Source: Actinokineospora bangkokensis (GTDB taxonomy: Bacteria; Actinomycetota; Actinomycetes; Mycobacteriales; Pseudonocardiaceae). Taken from it: a stretch of 64,000 nucleotides of DNA. The translations under genes were made by a program, and so were the position numbers. Below are positions 44,301 through 52,846 of this stretch, piece after piece; the first letter of the stretch is position 1; each line of letters opens with the position of its first letter. Below the pieces are notes generated by a model that saw nothing but the letters and a program-made list of their open reading frames with translations, was not told the DNA's origin and made no database searches. The stretch covers positions 93,702 through 157,701 of the forward strand of contig NZ_MKQR01000018.1 of assembly GCF_001940455.1 (NCBI RefSeq), written 5' to 3'.

Positions 44301-47300
44301 CACCGCCGTCCGGCTCGTCGGGGACCTCGACACCGGCGCCCTGGACCGGGCCTGCGCCGCGCTCGCCGCCCGGCACGCGGTGCTGCGCGCCCGCTTCGCC
44401 GACACCGCCGACGGCCCGCGCCAGGTGCTGCTGCCCGGCCGCGGCCTGCCGCTGCGCCGCACCCGCTGCGCCGACCTCGCGGAGCTGGCCGAGGTGGCCG
44501 CCGCCGAGTCCGCCCGCCCGTTCGACCTCACCGCCGAGGCCCCGGCCCGCGCGGTGCTCGTCGAGCTGGCCGACGGCACCCACGCGCTGCTGCTGACCCT
44601 GCACCACATCGCCACCGACGCCACCAGCAACGCCGTCCTGCTCACCCAGCTCGCCGACGGCTACGCCGCCGAGGTGCGCGGCGAGCCCGCCGACACCACC
44701 GCGGGCACCCAGTACGCCGACTACGCCGCCTGGCTGCGCGCCCGCCCCGAGGCCGAGCGCACGGCCGCCGCCGAGCACTGGCGCACCGCGCTGGCCGGGC
44801 TGGGCGGTGGCGTCGAGCTGCCCACCGACCGCCCGGCCGGGCGCGCGATCAGCTCGGCCCGGCTGCACCGCACGATCACCGGGTTGTCCGCTGTGGACGG
44901 TTTCCGGGAGCGCACCGGCGCGCCCGCGTTCGCCACCCTGCTCGCCGCGTTCCAGGTGCTGCTCTCGCGCCACGGCGCGGGGGAGCGGTTCGTCGTCGGC
45001 ACGCCCACCACCGGCCGCGAGCGCCCCGAGCTGGCCGAGGTGGTGGGCCCGCTGTTCACCACCGTGCCGCTGGTCGCCGACCTCGCGGGCGCGCCGACGT
45101 TCACCGAGCTGGTCGACCGGGCCAGGTCCACCGCCGCCACCGCGTTCCGCAACGCCACCGTCCCCGCCGAGCCCTTCCTGGCCTCCGGCTACGACGTGCT
45201 CTTCGCCGTCCAGGACGCCCCGGCGCCGCGGGTCACCCTGCCCCGGCTCCAGGTGGAGCCGCTGGAGCTGGGCGAGGGCACCGCCCAGTGCGCGCTGACC
45301 GTCTCCGCGGTGCGCGACGGCGACGCCCTGCGGCTGCTGGTCGACTACGACGCCGCGCGCTTCGACCGCGAGACCGTCGACGCCCTGCTGGACCGCTACG
45401 CCCGCCTGCTCACCACCCTCCCCGCCTCCCCGGACACACCCGTCACCGGCGCGCCGCTGCTGTCGGTCCCCGAGCAGCGGGCCGCGCTGGACCTGCTCAC
45501 CGACCACGCCGACCTGCCCTGGACCGACGCCACCGTGCACGGCCTGGTCGCCGCCCAGGCCCGCCGCGCGCCCGACGCCCCCGCGCTGGTCTGCGGCCCC
45601 ACCGCCCTGACCTACGGCCAGCTCTGGGACGTGGTCACCACCCGCGCCGCCGAGCTGACCGCCCGGGGCGTCGGCCGCGGCGACGTCGTCGCGGTGTGCC
45701 ACCCGCGCTCGGCGGAGCTGGTCGTCGACCTGCTGGCCGTGCTCGCCGCCGGGGCGGCGTTCCTGCCGCTGGACCCCGCGCACCCGGTCGAGCGCAGGCG
45801 CCGGATGCTCGACGACTCCCGCGCCGCCGCCCTGCTCGGCGGCACCGACCTCGGCCCGCACCGCGGCACCCCGGGCGGCGCAGGCGGCCACGCCGGACCC
45901 GACGACCTGGCCTACCTGATGTACACCTCCGGCTCCACCGGCGAGCCCAAGGGCGTCGCGGTGCCGCACGCCGGGGTGTGCGCCGACCTGGCCTGGCGGC
46001 GGGCGCTGACCGGCCTGGGGCCGGGCGACCGGCTGCTGCACACCGTCTCCTTCGCCTTCGACCCCGCGGTCTGGCAGCTGTTCGGCCCGCTGGTCACCGG
46101 CGCGGCGGTGGTCGTGGCCGAGCCGGACGAGGCCGCCGACCCCGCCGCCGTGCTGGCGCTGCTGGCCGGGCAGGCCATCACCGTCGCCGACTTCGTCCCG
46201 GTGCAGCTCGGCCGCGTCCTCGACGCCGAGACCGGGCAGCTGGCCGGGCTGCGCCACGTGTTCTGCGGCGGCGAGAAGCTCGCCACCGACCTCGTCGAGC
46301 GCTTCCACGCCCGCACCACCGCCGAGCTGCACAACCAGTACGGCCCCACCGAGGCCACCATCGACACCACCTCCTACCGGCTGCGCCGCGGGCACCCCGA
46401 GCACGAGGTGCCCATCGGCCGCCCGGTGGCGGGCAAGAAGGTCCTCGTCCTCGACCAGGCGGGCGCGCTCGTGCCCCCCGGCGTGGTGGGTGAGCTGTGG
46501 ATCGGCGGCACCGGGCTGGCGCACGGCTACGCGGGCAGGGCCGGGCAGACCGCCGCGCGCTTCCGCCCCGACCCCTTCGGCGCCCCCGGCGCCCGCGTCT
46601 ACCGCTCCGGTGACCTCGCCCGCTACCGCCGCGACGGCGTCCTGGAGTTCGCGGGCCGGGTCGACTCCCAGGTCAAGGTCAACGGCGTGCGCGTCGAACC
46701 GGCCGAGGTCGAGCGCGCCCTGCGCACCCACCCCGACGTGGCCGAGGCCGCCGTCGTAGCCCGGCCCGTCGGCGGGCGCACCGCGCTGGTCGGCTACGTG
46801 ACCCCGCGCGCGGGCACCGCCGCAGGCCTCGACACCGCCGCCGTGCGCCGCGCCGCCGCGGCCGCGCTGCCGACCGCGTTCGTCCCGGCCCACGTGCTCG
46901 CCCTCGACGCGCTTCCGCTGGGCCACACCGGCAAGCTCGACGCCAAGGCGCTGCCCGAGCCCACCGAGCAGGGCACCGGGCGCCCACCCGCGCCCGGCAC
47001 CGAGACCGCGCTGGCCGACCTGTGGGCCGCCGCCCTGGGCCGCGACGCCGTGCCCGCCGACGCCGACTTCTTCCGCCTCGGCGGGGACTCCCTGGTCGCG
47101 GTGCGCCTGGTGCGCACCATCCGCGCCCGCTTCGGCGTCGACCTCGCCCTCGCCGACTTCTTCGCCGCCCCCACCGTCGCGGACCTGGCCGCCGCCGTCA
47201 CCGCCGCGGCACCCGCGTCCGGTCCCGCCCTGCTGCGCCGCGGCAGCGCGGACGCCCCGCTGTCGTGGTCGCAGCGCCCGGTCGCGGCCGCGGTCGCCGC

Positions 47301-48363
47301 CGGGGCCACCGGCATCGACGTGGAGCTGACCGTCAGCGCCCGCGTCAGCGGCCCGGTCGACCCCGACGCCCTGGCCGAGGCGTTGACCGCCGTCGTCGCC
47401 CGGCACGAGGCGCTGCGGGTGGCCGTCGACGGCGACCGCCAGCACCCCGTGCCCGCCTACCCGGTGCTGGGCCGCACCGGCCCGCTCGACCCCGCGGCGG
47501 GCCGGATGCTCGCCGCCGAGCTGCACCCCACCGACGACGGGCACCGCATCGCCCTGCGCGCGCACCGGCTGGCCGTCGACGGCCTGTCCGCGGGCATCCT
47601 CGCCGCCGACCTCGCCGCCCTCTACCGGGCGCGCCTGGCCGGGGACCCGGACCCGCTGCCCCCGCTGGAGCTGCACCACCCCGACTACGCGACCTGGGAG
47701 CGCGCGCGGATCACCGACGCCGACGCCGCCGACGCCGCCCGCCAGTGGGTCGAGGAGTTCGGCGCGCACCCCACCACCCGCAGCACCGGCCCGCTCTCCG
47801 CCGCGACCCACCTGCTCGACGCGCGGGCCACCGCCCGATTCGCCGAGGTGGCCCGCGAGCACGGCGTCTCCGCCCGCACCCTGCTGCTCGCCGTGCTCAC
47901 CGACGCCGTGGCGGCCACCACCGGGCCGCTGCCGGTGGCCGTGCCGGTCGGTGCCGCCGCCCGCGCCGGGCTCGACGGGGTGGTCGGCCGGTTCGTCGAC
48001 CTCGCCGTGCTGCGCCCGCTGCCCGCCACCGCCCCGTTCGCCGCGCACGTCGCCGCCGTCGCCGACGAGGGCCGCGCCGCGCTGCGCCGCCGCACCCGCC
48101 TGCCCTACACCGCGCTGGCCGCGCTGGCGCCCGCCCCGCTCATGGCCGACCTGGCCGACCCCGCCCCACCGCTGGGGCCGGGGCTCACCGCCGAACCGCC
48201 CGCGCAGCGGTGGACCGACTTCGGCCTGGCCCTGCACGCACACCACATCGACGACAGGTTGGAGCTGGTCATGCCCTACCCGCAGGACTCCACCGGGGCG
48301 CCCGCCCTGGCCGCCGCGCTCTTCGCCCGGCTGGCCGAGCTGACCGGGCAGGTGCGGCGATGA
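41317..48363 (+). CDS. Hybrid PKS/NRPS, KS-AT-T-C-A-T-C
   Basis: 2348 residues from GTG 41317 (GTGA overlap). Ketosynthase: active Cys near 185 in TACSTS, then EAHGTGTRLGDP and NIGHLDAAAG. Acyltransferase: S612 in GHSVGE and HAFH at 706-709, the malonyl-CoA signature. First carrier S907. No KR, DH or ER, so the extension stays beta-keto. Then C (HHIATDA at 1096), A (about 1410-1840; eye-read pocket D-P-W-D-F-G-Q-I-D-K, unassigned, perhaps polar or basic), carrier S1925, and a terminal C-like domain (about 1970-2348) with H2083-R-LAV-DG, where the catalytic second His is Arg. No thioesterase follows. The protein would add C2 and one amino acid, then release the chain by an unusual route. Confidence 0.93.
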   Translation: MTTQLPATRAVPEPAADPAAVRAVPAAAEPPLDAIAVVGLACRVPGADSADAFWANLLAGVDSVTDGPGGARGELGGADLFDAPFFGFSPLEAQRTDPQHRLFLECVHTALDDAGHGDPARRPVTGLFAGSSASTHLLDLLASPRHTADLDESELVIACDKDYLATRVAHRLDLRGPALVVQTACSTSLVAVHLAAQALLAGECDLAVAGGVAVRGRPAGATAGGRGTGRDGMVSPDGRCRAFDADASGMVPGDGVGAVVLRRLDDALAAGDRVLAVLRGTAVNNDGTAKAGYTAPSVSGQVRVIRAAHAAGGTDPAEVGYVEAHGTGTRLGDPVEVAALAEALGPGAPCWLGSVKTNIGHLDAAAGVISLIKAVRAVSTGTIPPTLHFRAPNPELGLAGSRFRVVTEPTALRGPVAVSSFGIGGTNAHAVLEAAPAPAPADAHRPWQVVPVSARTPAALAAAVEATAAALAGRTGADLADAAHTLQVGRRPFEHRVAVAARTGDEAAAALAAARPGVVGRPGVALLFSGQGAQHPGMAAGLRATEPVFRAEFDACLAVAADLGTDLRPALADAGLLRRTEFAQPALFAVEHALAVLWASWGVVPTAVLGHSVGELAAAVAAGVLDRDDALGLAVVRGRAMAACPPGAMLAVAAAVDPAQLPPGVEVAAVNAATQTTVAGPRAAVTAYAEECAARGVRTRLLHTSHAFHTAAMEPAVAEVSAHASGIVHRIPRIPFHSTLTGGPVSTVDDAYWGSQLRCPVRFADALAGVTAPVLVEVGPGRGLVELAGPRAVPSLPTATGTDDPAGTMAAAAAHLWRAGVPVRWSGLHSGQRRRRVSLPGYAFERTSHRLDTPATPAAPVATPAPLPAPAAPPTGTAAAVAAVWERFLGVPTVGQDESFFALGGHSLLGLRVLDELAELTGVRLPLAALYDHPTAAELAAALDSAEQADPADADPAQAGPILPVPHDGAPLSPTQERFWLRQRATPGDTAGTVATAVRLVGDLDTGALDRACAALAARHAVLRARFADTADGPRQVLLPGRGLPLRRTRCADLAELAEVAAAESARPFDLTAEAPARAVLVELADGTHALLLTLHHIATDATSNAVLLTQLADGYAAEVRGEPADTTAGTQYADYAAWLRARPEAERTAAAEHWRTALAGLGGGVELPTDRPAGRAISSARLHRTITGLSAVDGFRERTGAPAFATLLAAFQVLLSRHGAGERFVVGTPTTGRERPELAEVVGPLFTTVPLVADLAGAPTFTELVDRARSTAATAFRNATVPAEPFLASGYDVLFAVQDAPAPRVTLPRLQVEPLELGEGTAQCALTVSAVRDGDALRLLVDYDAARFDRETVDALLDRYARLLTTLPASPDTPVTGAPLLSVPEQRAALDLLTDHADLPWTDATVHGLVAAQARRAPDAPALVCGPTALTYGQLWDVVTTRAAELTARGVGRGDVVAVCHPRSAELVVDLLAVLAAGAAFLPLDPAHPVERRRRMLDDSRAAALLGGTDLGPHRGTPGGAGGHAGPDDLAYLMYTSGSTGEPKGVAVPHAGVCADLAWRRALTGLGPGDRLLHTVSFAFDPAVWQLFGPLVTGAAVVVAEPDEAADPAAVLALLAGQAITVADFVPVQLGRVLDAETGQLAGLRHVFCGGEKLATDLVERFHARTTAELHNQYGPTEATIDTTSYRLRRGHPEHEVPIGRPVAGKKVLVLDQAGALVPPGVVGELWIGGTGLAHGYAGRAGQTAARFRPDPFGAPGARVYRSGDLARYRRDGVLEFAGRVDSQVKVNGVRVEPAEVERALRTHPDVAEAAVVARPVGGRTALVGYVTPRAGTAAGLDTAAVRRAAAAALPTAFVPAHVLALDALPLGHTGKLDAKALPEPTEQGTGRPPAPGTETALADLWAAALGRDAVPADADFFRLGGDSLVAVRLVRTIRARFGVDLALADFFAAPTVADLAAAVTAAAPASGPALLRRGSADAPLSWSQRPVAAAVAAGATGIDVELTVSARVSGPVDPDALAEALTAVVARHEALRVAVDGDRQHPVPAYPVLGRTGPLDPAAGRMLAAELHPTDDGHRIALRAHRLAVDGLSAGILAADLAALYRARLAGDPDPLPPLELHHPDYATWERARITDADAADAARQWVEEFGAHPTTRSTGPLSAATHLLDARATARFAEVAREHGVSARTLLLAVLTDAVAATTGPLPVAVPVGAAARAGLDGVVGRFVDLAVLRPLPATAPFAAHVAAVADEGRAALRRRTRLPYTALAALAPAPLMADLADPAPPLGPGLTAEPPAQRWTDFGLALHAHHIDDRLELVMPYPQDSTGAPALAAALFARLAELTGQVRR

Positions 48364-49388
48364 CCGGCAGCCTCGCCACCGACCCGCGCCAGCGGGTCAG
48401 CGCCATGATCGAGGGCTACCGGCGCAGCGCCGTGGTCCACACCGCCGCGCAGCTGGGGGTCCCCGCCCACCTCGCGGGCACCCGCCGCCCGGCCGCCGAG
48501 CTGGCCGCGCTCACCGGCGCCCGCCCGGTGCCGCTGACCCAGCTGCTGCGCGCCCTGGTCGGCTACGGCCTGCTCGACCAGGACGACGACGAGCGCTTCG
48601 GCCTCACCGACGCCGGGGAGCTGCTCGACCCCGCCCACCCGCACTCGCTGCACGGGCAGGCGCTCTACTTCGGCGGCCCCAGCTACCTGGCCTACTCGGG
48701 GCTCACCGCCGCGCTGCGCGAGGGCGGCATCGCCTTCGACCACGTGTTCGGCGAGCCCTACTACACCCACCTCGACCGCGACCCGGTGCTGGCCGAGCAC
48801 TACCACCGCATGATCGTGCTGCCGCACGGCACGGGCGCGCTCATCGCCAGCCTCACCGACCTGTCCACCGCCCGCGAGGTCGTCGACATCGGCGGCGGCA
48901 ACGGCTCGCTGCTCGCCGAGCTGCTCACCCACCTGCCCCGGGCCACCGGGGTGCTCTTCGAGCTGCCGCTCACCGAGCCCTCGGCGGTGGCCACCCTCGC
49001 CGCGGTCCCCGGCGGCGACCGCTGCCGGTTCGTGGCGGGTGACTTCCGGGCGGAGGTCCCCGCGGGCGGTGACGTGCACCTGCTGTTCCGGGTGCTGGCC
49101 AACTGGCCCGACGACGTCGCCGCGACGATCCTGGGCAACTGCCGCGCCGCGCTGGCCCCCGGCGGGCGGCTGCTGGTGTTCGAGATGGCCGCCCCCGACC
49201 GCGTCGAGGAGGGCCAGGCCGTCGTCGACGGCGACATGAACGCCCTGGCGCACCTGGGCGGCGCCGTGCGCACCCTGGGCGGCTTCCGCGGCCTGCTGGA
49301 GCGCGCCGGGTTCGAGGTCACCGCCGTCAAGCAGGTCCCCGGCACGTTCTGGACCCTGCACGAGGCCACCCCGGCCGGTGCGGCATGA
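48360..49388 (+). CDS. Family-2 O-methyltransferase-like protein
   Basis: 342 residues, ATGA-coupled to the PKS/NRPS. An N-terminal winged-helix dimerisation domain (about 10-100) is followed by the SAM fold with VVDIGGGNGSLLAELL near 176, FVAGDF and the C-terminal FEMAAPDRVEEG. This is the plant/bacterial O-methyltransferase layout common in actinomycete clusters. The usual catalytic His (xLHDW or xLHNW) is missing: the sequence reads VLANWPDD with A247. It may methylate an acidic enol or hydroxyl that needs no base, methylate N, or have another role. It probably modifies the lipopeptide. Confidence 0.85.
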   Translation: MTGSLATDPRQRVSAMIEGYRRSAVVHTAAQLGVPAHLAGTRRPAAELAALTGARPVPLTQLLRALVGYGLLDQDDDERFGLTDAGELLDPAHPHSLHGQALYFGGPSYLAYSGLTAALREGGIAFDHVFGEPYYTHLDRDPVLAEHYHRMIVLPHGTGALIASLTDLSTAREVVDIGGGNGSLLAELLTHLPRATGVLFELPLTEPSAVATLAAVPGGDRCRFVAGDFRAEVPAGGDVHLLFRVLANWPDDVAATILGNCRAALAPGGRLLVFEMAAPDRVEEGQAVVDGDMNALAHLGGAVRTLGGFRGLLERAGFEVTAVKQVPGTFWTLHEATPAGAA

Positions 49389-50686
49389 GCGCCATCCCGA
49401 GGCTGGCCGGGCCCCCGCTGCTCGGCCTGAACGCGCGCTTCCTGCGCGACCCGCTGGGGCTGTTCCTGCGCGCCCAGCGCGAGCACGGCGACCTCGTCGA
49501 GCTCGACCTGGGCGTCGCGGGCAGCGTCTACGCCGCCTTCCACCCCGACGGCGTGCGCCAGGTGCTGATGAACGGCCGCCGCGCCCACCGCCAGCTGCTG
49601 CGCCAACTGCTGGGCAAGGGCCTGTTCACCAGCCCTACCGGCGACGACTGGACCCGGCGGCGCAGGCTGCTCACCCCGCTGTTCCGCGCCGAGCGGCTCG
49701 CGGCGATGACCCCGCTGCTGCTGCGCCCGCTCGACGCCGCGTTCGACCAGCGGTGGCACCCCGGCGCCCGGGTCGACCTCGGCGCGGAGATGAAGCGGAT
49801 CACCGTGGCGATGATGGTCGACGCCACCTTCGGCGCCCGCGACGACGTCGACCGGCCCGCCGCCCGCGCCGCGCTGAGCTTCCTGCTCGGCTACGTCGAC
49901 CACCAGCTCTTCGCCTTCCCCACCATCCCCCGGTCCTGGCCCACCCCGGCCAACCGCCGCTACCGCGCCGACATCGCCGCGCTGCGCGCGATCATCGGCA
50001 CGGCGCTGGTGACCCTGCGCCGCAAGCCGGGCACCGAGCCGACCTTCCTCGACGGCCTGCTCGCCCACCAGGGCGACTTCACCGACCACGAGCTCGTCGA
50101 CGAGGTGCTGTCGATCTTCATCGCGGGCACCGAGACCACCGGCACCGCCCTGGTCTGGGCCCTGCACCTGCTCAGCGAGCACCCCGAGCACGCCGAGGCG
50201 CTGCGCACCGAGGTCGCGGGCGCGCTCGGCGGCGCCGACCCCACCGGCGAGCGGCTGCGCGGGCTCACCCGCCCGCGCGCGGTCGTCCGCGAGGCGCTGC
50301 GGCTCTACCCCCCGGCGTGGGCGCTGCGGCGGGTGGTCGACGAGCCGCTGGAGATCGCGGGCCACGAGGTCCCCGCCGGGGCGCGGCTGATCGTGTCCTC
50401 CTACGCCACCCACCGCCACCCCGGGGTCTGGGAGCGGCCGCTGGAGTTCGACCCGCGGCGCTGGCTGGGCGGCGAGGGCCGCCACCGCTTCGCCTACTTC
50501 CCCTTCGGCGCGGGCGCCCACCAGTGCGTCGGCAACACCTTCGCCCAGCTGGAGGGCGACCTGCTGCTCACCAGGGCCGCCCAGCGCTTCCGCCTGGACC
50601 GCCCCGCCGCGCCCACCACCGGCACCAAGCCCGCGATCGCGCTGACCCCCGTGCCCACCCCGCACCCGCTGCTGCTGCCCGCCTGA
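49385..50686 (+). CDS. Cytochrome P450
   Basis: 433 residues, ATGA overlap. All P450 marks are seen: the I-helix oxygen motif IAGTETTGTAL near 246, the ExxR pair in VREALRLYPP, and the haem loop FPFGAGAHQCVG with the iron-ligating C381. There is no membrane anchor, so it is a soluble bacterial type that needs separate ferredoxin partners, none of which is in the window. As part of the lipopeptide operon it is likely to hydroxylate or oxidise the peptide or acyl chain. Confidence 0.93.
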   Translation: MSAIPRLAGPPLLGLNARFLRDPLGLFLRAQREHGDLVELDLGVAGSVYAAFHPDGVRQVLMNGRRAHRQLLRQLLGKGLFTSPTGDDWTRRRRLLTPLFRAERLAAMTPLLLRPLDAAFDQRWHPGARVDLGAEMKRITVAMMVDATFGARDDVDRPAARAALSFLLGYVDHQLFAFPTIPRSWPTPANRRYRADIAALRAIIGTALVTLRRKPGTEPTFLDGLLAHQGDFTDHELVDEVLSIFIAGTETTGTALVWALHLLSEHPEHAEALRTEVAGALGGADPTGERLRGLTRPRAVVREALRLYPPAWALRRVVDEPLEIAGHEVPAGARLIVSSYATHRHPGVWERPLEFDPRRWLGGEGRHRFAYFPFGAGAHQCVGNTFAQLEGDLLLTRAAQRFRLDRPAAPTTGTKPAIALTPVPTPHPLLLPA

Positions 50687-50708
50687 CCGCCCACGGAGGA
50701 ACAGCCCG

Positions 50709-51374
50709 ATGAGACCCGACAGCTCCCCACCGGGAGCCTGCCCCGCGCCCAAGAGCCCGGTCTCGCTGACCGACCTGCGCCACGCCCACGAGGTGCTGGA
50801 CTGGCTGCGCGACTACATCAGCAAGCCGCACCCCGACCTGGGCCGCGGCGGGCCGGTGTGCCCGTTCGTCCCGCAGTCGCTGCGCACCGACCAGGTGCGC
50901 ATCGTGCTGCACCCCGAGCTGGACGGCTCCGACCCCGGGGCCATCGCCGAGCTGCTGCGCGGCTACCTGGAGGTGTTCGTGGCGGGCACCCCGGACTCCG
51001 CGGTCGCCCGCCGCCAGCGCAGCTTCGTCATCGCGCTGCCCAACGTCGCCGAGGAGCACCTGCCCCTGCTCGACGGCGTGCACCGCGCCGTCAAGCCCGA
51101 CATGGTCGCGGGCGGCGCCATGATCGGGCAGTTCTACCAGGGCTGCCCGGAGGTGGCCGTCCGCAACCCGGGCTTCCACGTCTCCACCGGGCCCGTCCCC
51201 TGCTTCGTCATCCGGCACATGGCCCCGCACGACGTGCTGTTCCTGCACGAGGACGCGGGCTGGTTCGCCGAGTACCACAGCCGCTTCGCCCGCGAGTTCG
51301 CCGCGGGCAAGGTCACCGACCCCCTGATGGTCCAGCTGTTCCGGCGGGCCGAGGAAGAACTGGAGAACCGATGA
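50709..51374 (+). CDS. Unrecognised biosynthetic-operon protein, 221 aa
   Basis: ATG behind GGAGGAA. I do not recognise a function; it may belong to a domain of unknown function that recurs next to P450s in actinomycete clusters (DUF6875 is a tentative memory). Visible features are GGPVCPFVPQSL near 50, FVAGTPDSAVARRQRSFVIALPN near 95, GQFYQGCPEVAVRNPGF near 145 and VPCFVIRHMAPHDVLFLHED near 170, giving four cysteines of which CPF and GCP look conserved in style. It has no signal peptide. Translation is coupled to the lipoprotein gene (ATGA). It lies in the operon, so it is probably needed for the product or its regulation. Confidence 0.75.
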   Translation: MRPDSSPPGACPAPKSPVSLTDLRHAHEVLDWLRDYISKPHPDLGRGGPVCPFVPQSLRTDQVRIVLHPELDGSDPGAIAELLRGYLEVFVAGTPDSAVARRQRSFVIALPNVAEEHLPLLDGVHRAVKPDMVAGGAMIGQFYQGCPEVAVRNPGFHVSTGPVPCFVIRHMAPHDVLFLHEDAGWFAEYHSRFAREFAAGKVTDPLMVQLFRRAEEELENR

Positions 51375-52525
51375 AGACCACCACCCGCCGCGCCCGGCTG
51401 GCCGCGGTCCTGGGCGCCGCGGCGCTGACCGCCGTCGGCTGCGCCCTGCCGGAGGAGGCGGCGTTCCAGTCGCCGGACACCCTGGAGATCGGTGACGGGC
51501 CCGCGTCGCTGGCCGTCGGTGACGTCAACGGCGACGGCATCCCCGACGTCGTCACCGGCGACTTCCTGTCCAAGGCGGGCACCGTGTCGGTGCTGCTGGG
51601 CGACGGGAAGGGCTCCTTCGCCGACCCGCTCAAGTCCGAGGTCGGCCCGGTGCCCTCCGACGTGGGCCTCGGTGACTTCAACGGCGACGGCGTCCCCGAC
51701 GTCGCCGTCACCAACTTCATGCTCGGCGCGGTGTCGCTGGCCTTCGGCGACGGCAAGGGCTCCTTCACCGGCCGCGTGCAGTTCGACGCGGGCAAGGACC
51801 CCAACCGCGTGCTCGTGGCCGACCTCGACGGCGACGGCAACGACGACGTCGTCACCAGCAACTACGTCGGCGGCGACATCTCGGTGCTGATGGGCGACGG
51901 CGAGGGCGGGCTGTCCGAGGCGGTCAAGACCACCGTCGCGGCCACCCCGATCCGGCTGCTGGCCGCCGACCTCAACGAGGACGACGTGCTCGACCTGGTC
52001 GTGGGCCACTTCGGCTCGCACGACGTGTCGATCCTCTACGGCACCGGCCGCGGCGCCTTCCGCGCCCCCGAGGTGCTCACCACCGCGGACGACCCGGCCG
52101 GGCTGGCCGCCGTCGACCTCGACGACGACGACCACCTGGACCTGGTGGTGGCCAACTACGGCTCCAACGACGTCTCGGTGTTCCTCGGCGACGGCGAGGG
52201 CGGGTTCGGCGACGCGCGCCGCTACCCGGTCAACGGCGGGGCCCCGGCGGGCGTCGCCGTCGTCGACCTCAACGGCGACGACTACCTCGACATCGCCGTG
52301 GCGAACTCGGCCACCGACGACGTCAGCGTGCTGCGCGGCGACGGCTCCGGCCGCTTCAGCGAGGGCACGACCTACAAGGTGGGCGACGACCCGCGCGGGG
52401 GCCTGGCGGGCTTCGACGTGGACAACGACGGCAACACCGACCTGGTGACCGTCAACCACAACTCCGCCGACATGACCATCCTGCTCAACCAGGGCGCGGG
52501 CGGCTCCGCCCGCGCGGGCCGGTGA
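51371..52525 (+). CDS. Seven-bladed FG-GAP/VCBS beta-propeller lipoprotein
   Basis: 384 residues. The N-terminus (MKTTTRRARLAAVLGAAAL then TAVGC) is a lipoprotein signal with lipobox LTAVGC ending at Cys20. Seven repeats follow, each with a calcium-loop pattern such as GDVNGDGIPDVV, GDFNGDGVPDVA, ADLDGDGNDDVV, ADLNEDDVLDLV, VDLDDDDHLDLV, VDLNGDDYLDIA and FDVDNDGNTDLV. The predicted fold is a seven-bladed, calcium-binding propeller anchored outside the cytoplasmic membrane. It is unusual inside an NRPS operon; it could bind the exported lipopeptide, for example in immunity or transport. Coupled to its neighbours by ATGA and GTGA overlaps. Confidence 0.88.
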   Translation: MKTTTRRARLAAVLGAAALTAVGCALPEEAAFQSPDTLEIGDGPASLAVGDVNGDGIPDVVTGDFLSKAGTVSVLLGDGKGSFADPLKSEVGPVPSDVGLGDFNGDGVPDVAVTNFMLGAVSLAFGDGKGSFTGRVQFDAGKDPNRVLVADLDGDGNDDVVTSNYVGGDISVLMGDGEGGLSEAVKTTVAATPIRLLAADLNEDDVLDLVVGHFGSHDVSILYGTGRGAFRAPEVLTTADDPAGLAAVDLDDDDHLDLVVANYGSNDVSVFLGDGEGGFGDARRYPVNGGAPAGVAVVDLNGDDYLDIAVANSATDDVSVLRGDGSGRFSEGTTYKVGDDPRGGLAGFDVDNDGNTDLVTVNHNSADMTILLNQGAGGSARAGR

Positions 52526-52740
52526 GCCGGGTGGCCCCCCGCACGCGCGTGGTCGTCAACCACGAGGAGCAGTACTCGGTCTGGCCCGCCGACCGCCAGC
52601 CCCCCGCGGGCTGGGAGCCGGTGGGCCCGGAGGGCACCGAGGACGAGTGCCTGGACTGGATCGAGCGCACCTGGACCGACCTGCGCCCGCTGAGCCTGCG
52701 GCGGGCGATGGCGGCCGCCGAACCCCCCGCCGCGCCGTGA
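52522..52740 (+). CDS. MbtH-like NRPS accessory protein
   Basis: 72 residues from GTG 52522 (GTGA overlap with the lipoprotein stop). MbtH signature residues are all there: NHEEQYSVWP, the Trp in PAGWEPVG, the CLDWIERTWTDLRP stretch and SLR. MbtH proteins bind A domains and are needed for folding or activity of many actinomycete NRPSs. It closes the lipopeptide operon; it may also serve the region-A NRPSs, which have no MbtH of their own in the window. Confidence 0.95.
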   Translation: MSRVAPRTRVVVNHEEQYSVWPADRQPPAGWEPVGPEGTEDECLDWIERTWTDLRPLSLRRAMAAAEPPAAP

Positions 52741-52846
52741 GCAGAACGGGCGAAACCACCATCCACCCCTATCACCCTGGTACGGAGCGAAACGGTCTCG
52801 GTACTCTCGGTGCACCGCACGCTGACCAGAACTCGGGGAGCTGACC

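Noticed and set aside
40681..48246. Antisense open frame of about 2,500 codons opposite the PKS/NRPS
   Set aside because: Same shadow effect; the plus frame carries KS, AT, C and A motifs.
41317..48363. Hidden KR, DH or TE domain in the hybrid protein
   Set aside because: The AT passes straight to a carrier at S907 and the protein ends in the C-like domain; no GxSxG thioesterase or KR Rossmann motif is seen outside the AT.
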